Shown here in pieces: positions 1 through 6,288 of a DNA stretch of 6,516 bases. This DNA is from an uncultured Alphaproteobacteria bacterium. Lineage in GTDB: Bacteria; Pseudomonadota; Alphaproteobacteria; RF32; CAG-239. The notes below the pieces were generated by a model, which saw only the letters and a program-made list of their open reading frames with translations, did not search any database and was not told where the DNA came from. The position numbers and the translations under genes are program-made. Position 1 is the first letter of the stretch. Every line of letters starts with the position of its first letter. The stretch covers positions 1 to 6,516 of the forward strand of contig CAMOLN010000057.1 of NCBI GenBank assembly GCA_946618745.1, in the 5' to 3' direction.

Positions 1-391
1 CAATTGTGGTTATGGTAGTCTTACGGGTGCAACGTCCATCTATATAAGCTCCGGGTTCAATAGCAATAGTGTTGTGCGATGCATCGCCCAATAATTTTGC
101 TGATTTGGCAATGAACAAGTCATTAACATCAGCTTTACCTTTCAAGGTTCCGAAAAGTTGCAAATTGGCAGTTTTAATTGATCCTTCAACCATTCCTTTG
201 GATCCGATTATCAATTCGTCACAAGTGATATCTCCGGATAATTGTCCGTCAATATGGATAATTCCGTCGCTAATTATGTCACCGTTAATGCGAGAATTTT
301 CGCCGACAATGGTGGGAACGGGAACTCCGTTGGTGTTGTGGCTTAATTTACGTGCTAATTTTACATAAAGTAATCTTTTTAAGTTTTTCAT
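1..391 (-). CDS. Bactofilin (polymer-forming cytoskeletal protein), C-terminus beyond window edge
   Basis: Bactofilins polymerise without nucleotide into filaments on the inner face of the cytoplasmic membrane and recruit cell-wall enzymes. The minus strand reads open for 130 codons from ATG at 391-389 to the window edge. A Shine-Dalgarno GGAG lies at 402-399, 7 nt upstream of the start. Residues 1-18 are basic with hydrophobic spots (KNLKRLLYVKLARK), which could be a membrane-binding tail. From about residue 27 the chain shows the short repeating turns of the right-handed beta-helix (DUF583): VGENSRINGDI, IHIDGQLSGDI, LIIGSKGMVEGSI, LQLFGTLKGKADV, and a closing IEPGAYIDGRC at 111-121. Known bactofilins run about 110-160 residues, so the core is essentially complete and only a short C-terminal tail should be missing. 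It follows the M23 peptidase gene by 18 nt on the same strand, so the two are probably co-transcribed. Family assignment is firm; the specific morphogenetic role is inferred. Confidence 0.9.
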   Translation of the reverse strand, partial: MKNLKRLLYVKLARKLSHNTNGVPVPTIVGENSRINGDIISDGIIHIDGQLSGDITCDELIIGSKGMVEGSIKTANLQLFGTLKGKADVNDLFIAKSAKLLGDASHNTIAIEPGAYIDGRCTRKTTITTI

Positions 392-409
392 TTGACATCT
401 CCAATTTAT

Positions 410-1621
410 TTAAGAAATTTTTGCTTGAATAAACGGCAAAGGATTAACCGGCCGTCCTTGATATAATATTTCGTAATGCAGATGAGGACCGGTAGAACGT
501 CCGGTGGATCCGACTTCACCTACTGCAGTATCAGAACTTAGTACTTCCCCTTCTTTAACGTAAATTTTTGACAAATGAGCATATTTAGTTGAGAATCCGT
601 TACCGTGATCGATAACAATCAAATTGCCATAACCGCGGTTTGAATACTCAACTTTGGTAACACGCCCTTTAGCCATAACTCTGATTTTATTTCCGGTTCT
701 GGATGCTAAATCAATACCCTTATGACCGGTTATTTTACGGGTAAACGGATCGGTGCGAGCTCCGAATTTGGAAGTTAACCAATAGCTCCATACAGGTTTT
801 CCGAAAGGAACGCCACGAGCAACTTCGCGATAATATTCAACGTCTTCAACAGCTTTATAGATATCTGATATTTTATCAATAATTTCTTGATCTTTTAAAT
901 CAATAAAAGATGATTTTTCGAAAACTCCTCCTTTGGAATTGCGTTTTTTGGAATTAGCCAAAGGATTAAAATATAAACCTTGAGCTTTCAAGGCTTCGTT
1001 TATTTTGGAAAAAGAACTCTTAATTTTATTTATTTCACTTGAAGCGATGGCTTCAACTTTGCTGAAAACATCCATTTCGGCTTTTTTGATGTTTTTGACG
1101 GCTTCTTCCATTTCGGCGAGCTGTTCACGTAGGGAATCGCGTTCGGCTGTTGCTAAATCTCGTTGAAGTATTGCTTCATTTAAATCAATTTTTTCATTGA
1201 CCTTTTTATCATCCCAACCTTTTTCGGCACTGATTTGTTTTATTTTATCTTCAACAATCGAAGCTTTCTTTTTATAGGTTTCAATTTCTTTGGTTTGGCT
1301 GGAGTTTAAGACTTCTTCAATATTGCGCTGAATGGCCATAAAATCGCCCATTAATTCTTCGTAAGCATCTTTGGTGCGAACCAATTCCATATCTTTTTTG
1401 TAAATAATACGGTCAGACTTATTATAAACATGATATGCTCTGGCCCCAAAAGCACAAGCAAGTAACAGAACTATCAGAGCGATAATCTGAAAACGTGATG
1501 ACAGTTTAATTGCTCGAGCCTTTCCCCCGGAACGAAAAATAATTTCCTTCTCGGAAAACCATGTTTTGTTTTCCGTATAATGAGGAGAATAGGTATGTTT
1601 AAGCTGTTTTTTGTAGTGCAT
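410..1621 (-). CDS. Membrane-anchored M23 family metallopeptidase (murein DD-endopeptidase), bactofilin partner
   Basis: This protein is predicted to cut peptidoglycan cross-links in the periplasm. Its 403 residues comprise a basic cytoplasmic tail of about 44 residues, one transmembrane segment (about 45-63, IIALIVLLLACAFGA), a long charged, coiled-coil-prone stalk (about 75-210), a linker, and a C-terminal LytM/M23 domain (about 283-395). All catalytic elements are present: zinc ligands H300 and D304 in GHKGIDLA and H382 in GPHLHYEI, with active-site histidines H349 (KYAHL) and H380, so it should be active, unlike degenerate EnvC/NlpD-type activators. The start at 1621 has only a weak Shine-Dalgarno (AGG in AGGTTAGGC), but the basic tail and membrane segment support it. 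The order membrane peptidase then bactofilin matches LmdC/BacA of Hyphomonas-type bacteria and Csd1/CcmA of Helicobacter. This suggests that the bactofilin localises the peptidase through its cytoplasmic tail (inference). DD- versus other endopeptidase specificity cannot be read. Confidence 0.92.
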   Translation of the reverse strand: MHYKKQLKHTYSPHYTENKTWFSEKEIIFRSGGKARAIKLSSRFQIIALIVLLLACAFGARAYHVYNKSDRIIYKKDMELVRTKDAYEELMGDFMAIQRNIEEVLNSSQTKEIETYKKKASIVEDKIKQISAEKGWDDKKVNEKIDLNEAILQRDLATAERDSLREQLAEMEEAVKNIKKAEMDVFSKVEAIASSEINKIKSSFSKINEALKAQGLYFNPLANSKKRNSKGGVFEKSSFIDLKDQEIIDKISDIYKAVEDVEYYREVARGVPFGKPVWSYWLTSKFGARTDPFTRKITGHKGIDLASRTGNKIRVMAKGRVTKVEYSNRGYGNLIVIDHGNGFSTKYAHLSKIYVKEGEVLSSDTAVGEVGSTGRSTGPHLHYEILYQGRPVNPLPFIQAKIS

Positions 1622-1761
1622 GCCTAACCTATATTGTTAACTTTGTTGTTCAGCTATAACATAAAATAAAAAAAAATAAACCTTTTTTTGCAAGTAGCTA
1701 ACATCGTAGTTAGTAAGTTAGAAAAATATGATATTTTATTTACAAATTACTAAAAATATAT

Positions 1762-1790
1762 TTGTTTATCTCAATAATACTGTTGATAAT
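1762..1790 (+). promoter_or_regulatory. Candidate sigma-70 promoter for the glycan operon
   Basis: TTGTTT (1762-1767) and GATAAT (1785-1790) are separated by exactly 17 nt. The -10 box matches five of six consensus positions, the -35 box only its TTG core. Transcription would start near 1797, giving a 5' leader of roughly 65-100 nt depending on the start codon used. It lies in the 242-bp AT-rich divergent gap between the peptidase and the operon, where chance matches to AT-rich boxes are common. I could not find an equally good promoter for the leftward peptidase gene. Confidence 0.35.
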
Positions 1791-1863
1791 ATTTTTTAGA
1801 GTTGAATTATTGTAAGCGACAGTAGTATTTTCATAATTGTGAGTTGAGCGTTTTTTTAGAGAA

Positions 1864-3201
1864 GTGGGGATAATCTTGCAGAGAAGTCTCTTAATGTTGT
1901 TAAAATGGACAGCGGTTTTGCTTCCGGGTATTTTATTGGCAAATATAGTATGGTTATTTGGAGTTAATACCGTATTTATGGATGATTTTGAGCCAATTGC
2001 AGATTTTATTAATATTATTAACGATAGAAAAATTGATTGGAATGCTTTGTTGGCATTACATAATGAGCATAGGATAGTGATTCCTCGTATTATTACTCAT
2101 GTTATTGCTTATTTTACTCACTATAATACCAAATTTTTGATGATGTTTTCGGTATTACTTTTAATTTGGGGATATTTAATTTTTATCCGATATACCGTTC
2201 AAAAAAAGATAAAAGAATTTAGTTTGAAGGATATTTTATATGCTTCAGTTATAGGTTGTTGTTTATTCAGTTTAAAGCAGTATGAAAATTTGCTGTGGGG
2301 TTTTCAAATTGCGTGGTTTTTGATTGAGTTTTGTGTAATTTCGGGGTGTGCGTGTTTAGTTTTATATATGGAAAACAAAAAACGGATATGCTTATGTATG
2401 GCCATAATTATGGGAGTATTATCTTCTTTTTCGTCATTGCATGGTTTGGCAATATGGCCGTGTTATTTAGTAATTGTATTGTTAAATCAATTTGAACAAA
2501 GGCAATTTGATTATAAATTGTTGCTTGTGATTATGGTAACAACAATAATCATATTTTTGCTGTATTTTCACAATTATTTTCTTCCGGAAGCAGATATTCT
2601 TAGTACGGGTAAAGCTAAGTCATTGATGCAAGTCGTAAGCTTTTTCTTTATGAATTTAGGGTGTGTTTTAGTTTTTAGTAATGATGCTACAATGATGAAA
2701 ATTGCCGGAATAACAGAATTCGTTTTGATAACATTTTTATGTTTTGAAACGTTGGTAAATAAAACTATTCGTAAAAATTTACTTTCAATAAGTTTAATCG
2801 TTTTCGGTTGCGGTGTTGCCTTGATGTTGGGAATAGGGCGTGCCTCTTGGGGAATTCCGGGGAGATATATGACATTTCCCTGTATAGTTGTTGTTGGTTG
2901 TTTGGGATTACTTTACAATTTTAACGGTAAAAATTTATGGAAAAAAAGGTGGCTGTGGGTATGTTTTATTATTTTAAGCGGAATGAGCTGTTTGACAAGC
3001 TATTATTCCTTGCAACAGTATGCAAAATTATATAATGCCAAAATGATAGCAGCGGCAGTTATGATTGATTATAAAAAAGAACCATTGTATATTTTGCGCT
3101 TTATATATCCGTTTAAGACGTATGAAGAGGCGCAAAGGAGAATAGGCGATATAGAGCATGCAAATTTATCATTTTTTTATGAATTGAAGGGCAGTAAGTA
3201 A
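1864..3201 (+). CDS. Polytopic membrane protein, probable GT-C type glycosyltransferase (HNEHR family)
   Basis: This is a 445-residue integral membrane protein with about 10-11 hydrophobic segments (first about 14-35, last about 363-378). After the first segment comes an acidic MDDFEP motif (D40, D41, E43), then LALHNEHRIVIPRII with HNEHR at 66-70, later ENLLWGFQ (141-148) and GRASWGIPGRYMTFP (325-339). An acidic pair in the first external loop is the signature position of GT-C enzymes, which use polyprenyl-phosphate sugars outside the membrane. Proteins with the DDF, HNEHR, ENxLWGFQ and RY motifs recur in envelope polysaccharide loci, mostly as hypothetical proteins, so the role here is inferred. 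The start is uncertain: GTG at 1864 has no properly spaced ribosome site, whereas ATG at 1894 (residue 11) follows AGAGAAG at 1880-1886 and keeps all of segment 1. The stop overlaps the next gene by one base (TAATG), indicating translational coupling. It is the first gene of the four-gene operon. Confidence 0.7.
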   Translation: MGIILQRSLLMLLKWTAVLLPGILLANIVWLFGVNTVFMDDFEPIADFINIINDRKIDWNALLALHNEHRIVIPRIITHVIAYFTHYNTKFLMMFSVLLLIWGYLIFIRYTVQKKIKEFSLKDILYASVIGCCLFSLKQYENLLWGFQIAWFLIEFCVISGCACLVLYMENKKRICLCMAIIMGVLSSFSSLHGLAIWPCYLVIVLLNQFEQRQFDYKLLLVIMVTTIIIFLLYFHNYFLPEADILSTGKAKSLMQVVSFFFMNLGCVLVFSNDATMMKIAGITEFVLITFLCFETLVNKTIRKNLLSISLIVFGCGVALMLGIGRASWGIPGRYMTFPCIVVVGCLGLLYNFNGKNLWKKRWLWVCFIILSGMSCLTSYYSLQQYAKLYNAKMIAAAVMIDYKKEPLYILRFIYPFKTYEEAQRRIGDIEHANLSFFYELKGSK

Positions 3202-4505
3202 TGAATATAGGAGTTATTGGTTTAGGGTATGTGGGGATTACTTTTGCTGCGGCAGCGTTGATGAAAGGACATCAAATTTTCGGGATTGAAGTCAACCAGC
3301 ATATAAAAGATTGTTTGGCTGATAATATGGCGCATTTTTTTGAACCGGGGTTAAATGAAATACTGCAGGGTAATAATTCCAATTTGCATATATCAAATAA
3401 ATTTTCTTCGAAGAAAGTATTTGATGCTTTTGTTATTACAGTAGGGACACCGTTAAAAGATGGCACTACAATGCCTAATTTTGAGTATATAAAATCTTCT
3501 CTTGAAACTTTACGCGAGGTTTATGATGGTTCTCAACTCGTTATATTGCGTTCTACAGTATCTGTGGGGACAACCAGAAAAATAGTTTTGCCGTTTTTGG
3601 CAAACTTATGTGGTAAATCTGAACAAGAAATTTTGGTTGCAATGTGTCCGGAAAGAACAGTTGAAGGAAATGCTGTTAATGAATTGATTGAATTACCGCA
3701 AATCGTTTCAGGAAATAATTCTAAATCTTTAGTTCTTGCGAAGAAATTATTTTTAACCCTGACATCAAAAGTTATTGAAGCCAGTTCTTTGGAAGAGGCT
3801 GAACTTATAAAATTATATTGTAATACATATCGCGATATGATGTTTGCTATTGGTAATGCTTTTGTAATAGCGGCTCAGACTTTTGGTGTTGATGGGGGAG
3901 AAGCTGTCAAAAAAGCAAATGAAGGGTATAGGCGTTGCAATATTTCTCAAGCCGGTTTTGTTGCCGGTCCGTGTCTGGAAAAAGATGCTTATATTTTAAC
4001 TAATAATATGCAGGATGAAGAAGTCAAAAAATTTATTTTACAAGCCAGAAAATATAATGAAAATTTGATTGATAAAGTAATTGAGTGGGTTAAATTAACC
4101 ATAGGAAAACCGGCAAAGGATAAAATTATTGCTGTTTCAGGTTTGGCATTTAAGGGAAATCCTGAAACTTCTGATTTAAGAGGTTCGGCAGCGGTTAAAA
4201 TCATTCGTAGGTTAAGTGATGAAGGGTATAATCTCAGATTACATGATTTTAAGGCAGATAAAAAAGAAATAGAAGCTCTGGGGTGCGGCGCGGTTTATGA
4301 TGATGTTGCGACTTTGGTTGACAATGCTTGTTTATTAATGATATTAAATAATAATCGCAGTTATGGTAAGCTTGAGGCTAAAATATTTGAAAAGCAACGA
4401 CAATCTTTTAAGATACTGGATATTTGGGGTGTGGCATCAAATTTGTTACAAGATGAAACTGTTGATGTTGTAACAATAAATAATATGTTTATGAGGAATA
4501 AATAA
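3201..4505 (+). CDS. Nucleotide-sugar 6-dehydrogenase (UDP-glucose/GDP-mannose dehydrogenase family)
   Basis: This cytoplasmic enzyme should oxidise C6 of a nucleotide sugar to a uronic acid in two NAD+-dependent steps. At 434 residues it is full length. The Rossmann motif GLGYVG is at 7-12, followed by an acidic IEV that favours NAD+. Further motifs are VGTPLKDG (81-88), RSTVSVGT (117-124), CPERTVEG (149-156) with the catalytic glutamate E151, and IKLYCNTYRD (203-212) carrying K204 and N208. The catalytic cysteine is C258 in AGPCLEKDAYIL, with K261-D262. FKGN...DLRGSA with K318, D325 and R327 opens the UDP-binding C-terminal domain. PERTVEG and the following LPQIV resemble the UDP-ManNAc/UDP-GlcNAc dehydrogenase branch more than glucose dehydrogenases, whose motif is NPEFLxEG, but the GPC active-site loop differs from WecC (GGHC). 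I therefore leave the substrate open. The start is fixed by the TAATG overlap and GAAGG at 3186-3190. The catalytic set is intact. Confidence 0.9.
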   Translation: MNIGVIGLGYVGITFAAAALMKGHQIFGIEVNQHIKDCLADNMAHFFEPGLNEILQGNNSNLHISNKFSSKKVFDAFVITVGTPLKDGTTMPNFEYIKSSLETLREVYDGSQLVILRSTVSVGTTRKIVLPFLANLCGKSEQEILVAMCPERTVEGNAVNELIELPQIVSGNNSKSLVLAKKLFLTLTSKVIEASSLEEAELIKLYCNTYRDMMFAIGNAFVIAAQTFGVDGGEAVKKANEGYRRCNISQAGFVAGPCLEKDAYILTNNMQDEEVKKFILQARKYNENLIDKVIEWVKLTIGKPAKDKIIAVSGLAFKGNPETSDLRGSAAVKIIRRLSDEGYNLRLHDFKADKKEIEALGCGAVYDDVATLVDNACLLMILNNNRSYGKLEAKIFEKQRQSFKILDIWGVASNLLQDETVDVVTINNMFMRNK

Positions 4506-5524
4506 TGAAAATTTTAGTAACCGGTTCGGCCGGATTTATTGCCGGATATTTGATTGATAAATTGTTGAAACAAGGTCATGAAGTTTGGGGAATCGATAAT
4601 TATTCCAAATATGGTAAAATATCCAAAAGCTATGATAACCATCCCAGGTATCATTTCACAGAAGGTGATTGTAAAGATGTGGCATTAATGAAAGAAATGA
4701 TGAGTGATGTTGATCAGGTGGTTGCTATTGCCGCTATGATAGGGGGAATTACTTATTTTCACAAATATGCATATGATTTGTTGGCGGAAAATGAACGTAT
4801 AATGGCATCAACATTTGATGCGGCAATTTGGGCAAATCGCTGTAAACATTTGCAAAAAATTAATGTTATTTCTTCTTCGATGGTTTATGAAAATACGGTT
4901 AATTATCCATCTTTAGAAAATTCTGCTTATGAATGTCCTCCGCCGTATTCTACTTACGGGTTTCAAAAACTTGCGGTTGAATATTATGCAAAAGGCGCTT
5001 GGGAACAATATCATCTTCCTTATACGGTTATCAGGCCTTTTAATTGTGTGGGAATTGGCGAACAACGGGCAAAATGTGAAGCCGAAGTTATGTCCGGTAA
5101 TGTTAAATTGGCAATGAGCCATGTGGTTCCGGATTTAATTCAAAAAATTTATAAGGGACAAAATCCTTTGCACATATTGGGTTCGGGCAATCAAATAAGA
5201 TGTTATACTTACGGCGGAGATTTAGCGGATGGAATATGTAAATGTATTGAAAAAGAAGCAGCTGTTAATCAAGTTTTTAATTTATCAACACCGGTTGCTA
5301 CCACAGTTAAGGAATTAGCTGAATTAATATGGAAAAAAATAAAAGGAGATGCTCCGTTAAGTTTTGTTTATGATGAACCTTGCGTATATGATGTGCAAAA
5401 AAGAATTCCATCAGTTAAAAAAGCCAGAGATTTATTAGGGTTTGAGGCAAATACTAATTTAGATACTATTTTAGATGAAGTTATACCATGGGTTGAAAAG
5501 CAAATTGAGTTAGGAAATATATGA
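4505..5524 (+). CDS. NAD-dependent epimerase/dehydratase (extended SDR, nucleotide-sugar modifying)
   Basis: This is a cytoplasmic extended short-chain dehydrogenase of 339 residues that probably epimerises or dehydrates a nucleotide sugar. The Rossmann loop is TGSAGFIAGYL (6-16), where the third glycine of the usual GxxGxxG is alanine (A13). D31 in GIDNYSKYG should bind the NAD ribose. The catalytic set is present: S123-S125 in SSSMVYEN, Y151 and K155 in STYGFQK. Substrate-domain motifs follow: IRPFNCVGIGEQ (176-187), SHVVPDLI (205-212) and LGSGNQIRCYTYGGDLADG (225-243), the last being the usual GxGxQxRxxxYxxD signature. AAMIGGITYFH (76-86) is a distinctive stretch reminiscent of the GGI/GGM segment in GDP-mannose 3,5-epimerase and GDP-fucose synthase relatives. 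It is thus not a plain GalE, and I cannot name the substrate. The start follows GAGGAA (4493-4498) and overlaps the dehydrogenase stop by one base, so the two enzymes probably act on the same sugar or in sequence. Confidence 0.87.
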   Translation: MKILVTGSAGFIAGYLIDKLLKQGHEVWGIDNYSKYGKISKSYDNHPRYHFTEGDCKDVALMKEMMSDVDQVVAIAAMIGGITYFHKYAYDLLAENERIMASTFDAAIWANRCKHLQKINVISSSMVYENTVNYPSLENSAYECPPPYSTYGFQKLAVEYYAKGAWEQYHLPYTVIRPFNCVGIGEQRAKCEAEVMSGNVKLAMSHVVPDLIQKIYKGQNPLHILGSGNQIRCYTYGGDLADGICKCIEKEAAVNQVFNLSTPVATTVKELAELIWKKIKGDAPLSFVYDEPCVYDVQKRIPSVKKARDLLGFEANTNLDTILDEVIPWVEKQIELGNI

Positions 5525-6231
5525 TGATTGATATAATAGTTCCGGCTTATAAAGAGGGAAATAATATTTTAAGGTTATTTAGCGAGATAGAGGAGGAGAT
5601 TAAATCTCCGCATCGGGTAACGGTAGTATGTGATATGACTGATGATCCTACGGTTGATGCGGTAGAAAAAGTAAAAAATGATTATAATTTTCCCTTGAAT
5701 GTTGTGATAAATACTTATGGCAGAGGGGTTATTAATGCTATAAAATTCGGGATAGATTATGCTTCGGCGGAATATATTCTGATTATGATGGCGGATTGTT
5801 CAGATAAATTAAATGTCGTTGATGAGATGTTTCAGAAAATGGAGAAAGGTTTTGATTTGGTTTGCGGATCACGTTATATGAGCGGAGGAAAGCAAATTAA
5901 TTCGCCTTTTTTGAAGGGATTTTTATCCAGAATGGCCGGTTTGAGTCTGCATTGGTTGAGTAGAATTCCAACTCATGATGTTACTAACAGCTTTAAGATG
6001 TATCGTAAGGATATGTTAAGAAATATCAAAATAGAAAGTAACGGCGGATTTGAAATAGGTATGGAAATGACGGTTAAGGCTTATGTGGCGGGATATAAGA
6101 TAACCGAAATTCCTTCGGTTTGGATTGAACGCGATGTAGGAAAATCGAATTTTAAATTATGGAGTTGGCTTCCCCGATATTTGTATTGGTATTTTTGGTG
6201 TTGTTATAAAAAATTAAAAAAAATAATTTAA
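5521..6231 (+). CDS. Family 2 glycosyltransferase, DPM1-like (probable polyprenyl-phosphate sugar synthase)
   Basis: This is a 236-residue GT-A fold enzyme. It starts with IDIIVPAYKEGNN (3-15), continues through VVCDMTDDPTVDA (35-47) and NTYGRGVINAI (64-74), and has an acidic metal site in MADCSD (90-95, D92 and D95). GSRYMSGG (116-123), TNSFKMYRKDML (155-166) and ERDVGKSNFKLWSW (203-216) match the DPM1/ArnC-type order GSRY, SGF/SF, R-x-x-GxSK. Such enzymes move a sugar from a nucleotide to dolichyl or undecaprenyl phosphate at the cytoplasmic face. Unlike ArnC or GtrB it has no transmembrane pair; its end (LPRYLYWYFWCCYKKLKKII) is aromatic and basic and could sit on the membrane surface. The start overlaps the previous stop by ATGA, with AGGA at 5512-5515; a second ATG directly follows (5524), so the first methionine is ambiguous. 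It is the last gene of the operon. Donor sugar unknown. Confidence 0.88.
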   Translation: MMIDIIVPAYKEGNNILRLFSEIEEEIKSPHRVTVVCDMTDDPTVDAVEKVKNDYNFPLNVVINTYGRGVINAIKFGIDYASAEYILIMMADCSDKLNVVDEMFQKMEKGFDLVCGSRYMSGGKQINSPFLKGFLSRMAGLSLHWLSRIPTHDVTNSFKMYRKDMLRNIKIESNGGFEIGMEMTVKAYVAGYKITEIPSVWIERDVGKSNFKLWSWLPRYLYWYFWCCYKKLKKII

Positions 6232-6238
6232 AATAAAA

Positions 6239-6264
6239 TGAACCTTTTTTAATTTACCATCGTT
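6239..6264 (+). promoter_or_regulatory. Candidate EcfG-type (general stress response sigma) promoter
   Basis: TGAAC (6239-6243) and CGTT (6261-6264) are separated by 17 nt. The alphaproteobacterial EcfG consensus is GGAAC-N16/17-CGTT, so only the first base deviates, and the C often found after GGAAC is present too (6244). Transcription would begin near 6271-6273, just before the ribosome site at 6277-6284, a geometry that fits the downstream ATG at 6289 well. It sits 8 nt after the glycosyltransferase stop, so the next gene is likely a separate stress-type unit. Other ECF sigma factors recognise GAAC-like -35 boxes, so the exact sigma is uncertain. Confidence 0.5.
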
Positions 6265-6276
6265 TTAAGTGGTATG

Positions 6277-6284
6277 AAAGGAGG
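6277..6284 (+). promoter_or_regulatory. Strong ribosome binding site deciding the start of the last gene
   Basis: AAAGGAGG is a near-perfect complement to the 16S rRNA tail and lies 4 nt before ATG 6289. An in-frame ATG at 6274 overlaps the site and has no upstream Shine-Dalgarno, so 6289 is the better start. It is the strongest ribosome site in the window. Confidence 0.8.
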
Positions 6285-6288
6285 AAAT

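Noticed and set aside
69..368. Plus-strand open frame of 99 codons
   Set aside because: It lies antisense to the bactofilin, whose repeat pattern and ribosome site are clear. The plus-strand translation resembles nothing and has no ribosome site.
1668..1689. A-run followed by T-run in the divergent gap
   Set aside because: It contains only A-T pairs with no GC stem and lies upstream of both flanking genes, so it is not a terminator. It may be curved DNA, but AT-rich genomes contain many such runs.
1678..1707. Second ECF-like box (AAACC ... CGT) in the divergent gap
   Set aside because: The spacing is 22 nt instead of 16-17 and both boxes deviate from consensus.
3272..3466. Minus-strand open frame inside the dehydrogenase
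   Set aside because: It is a shadow of a full-length enzyme with intact motifs and has no recognisable product or ribosome site.
3989..4204. Minus-strand open frame of 71 codons
   Set aside because: It is antisense to the dehydrogenase active-site and C-terminal region and is explained by the codon composition of that gene.
4913..5122. Overlapping short frames on both strands inside the epimerase
   Set aside because: Both lie within the conserved catalytic region of the epimerase and show no domain or initiation signal of their own.
6255..6274. Possible terminator hairpin after the glycan operon (TACCA...TGGTA)
   Set aside because: The stem is only 5 bp with a 10-nt loop and no following T-run, and it overlaps the ECF-like promoter. 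No convincing terminator is visible for the operon.
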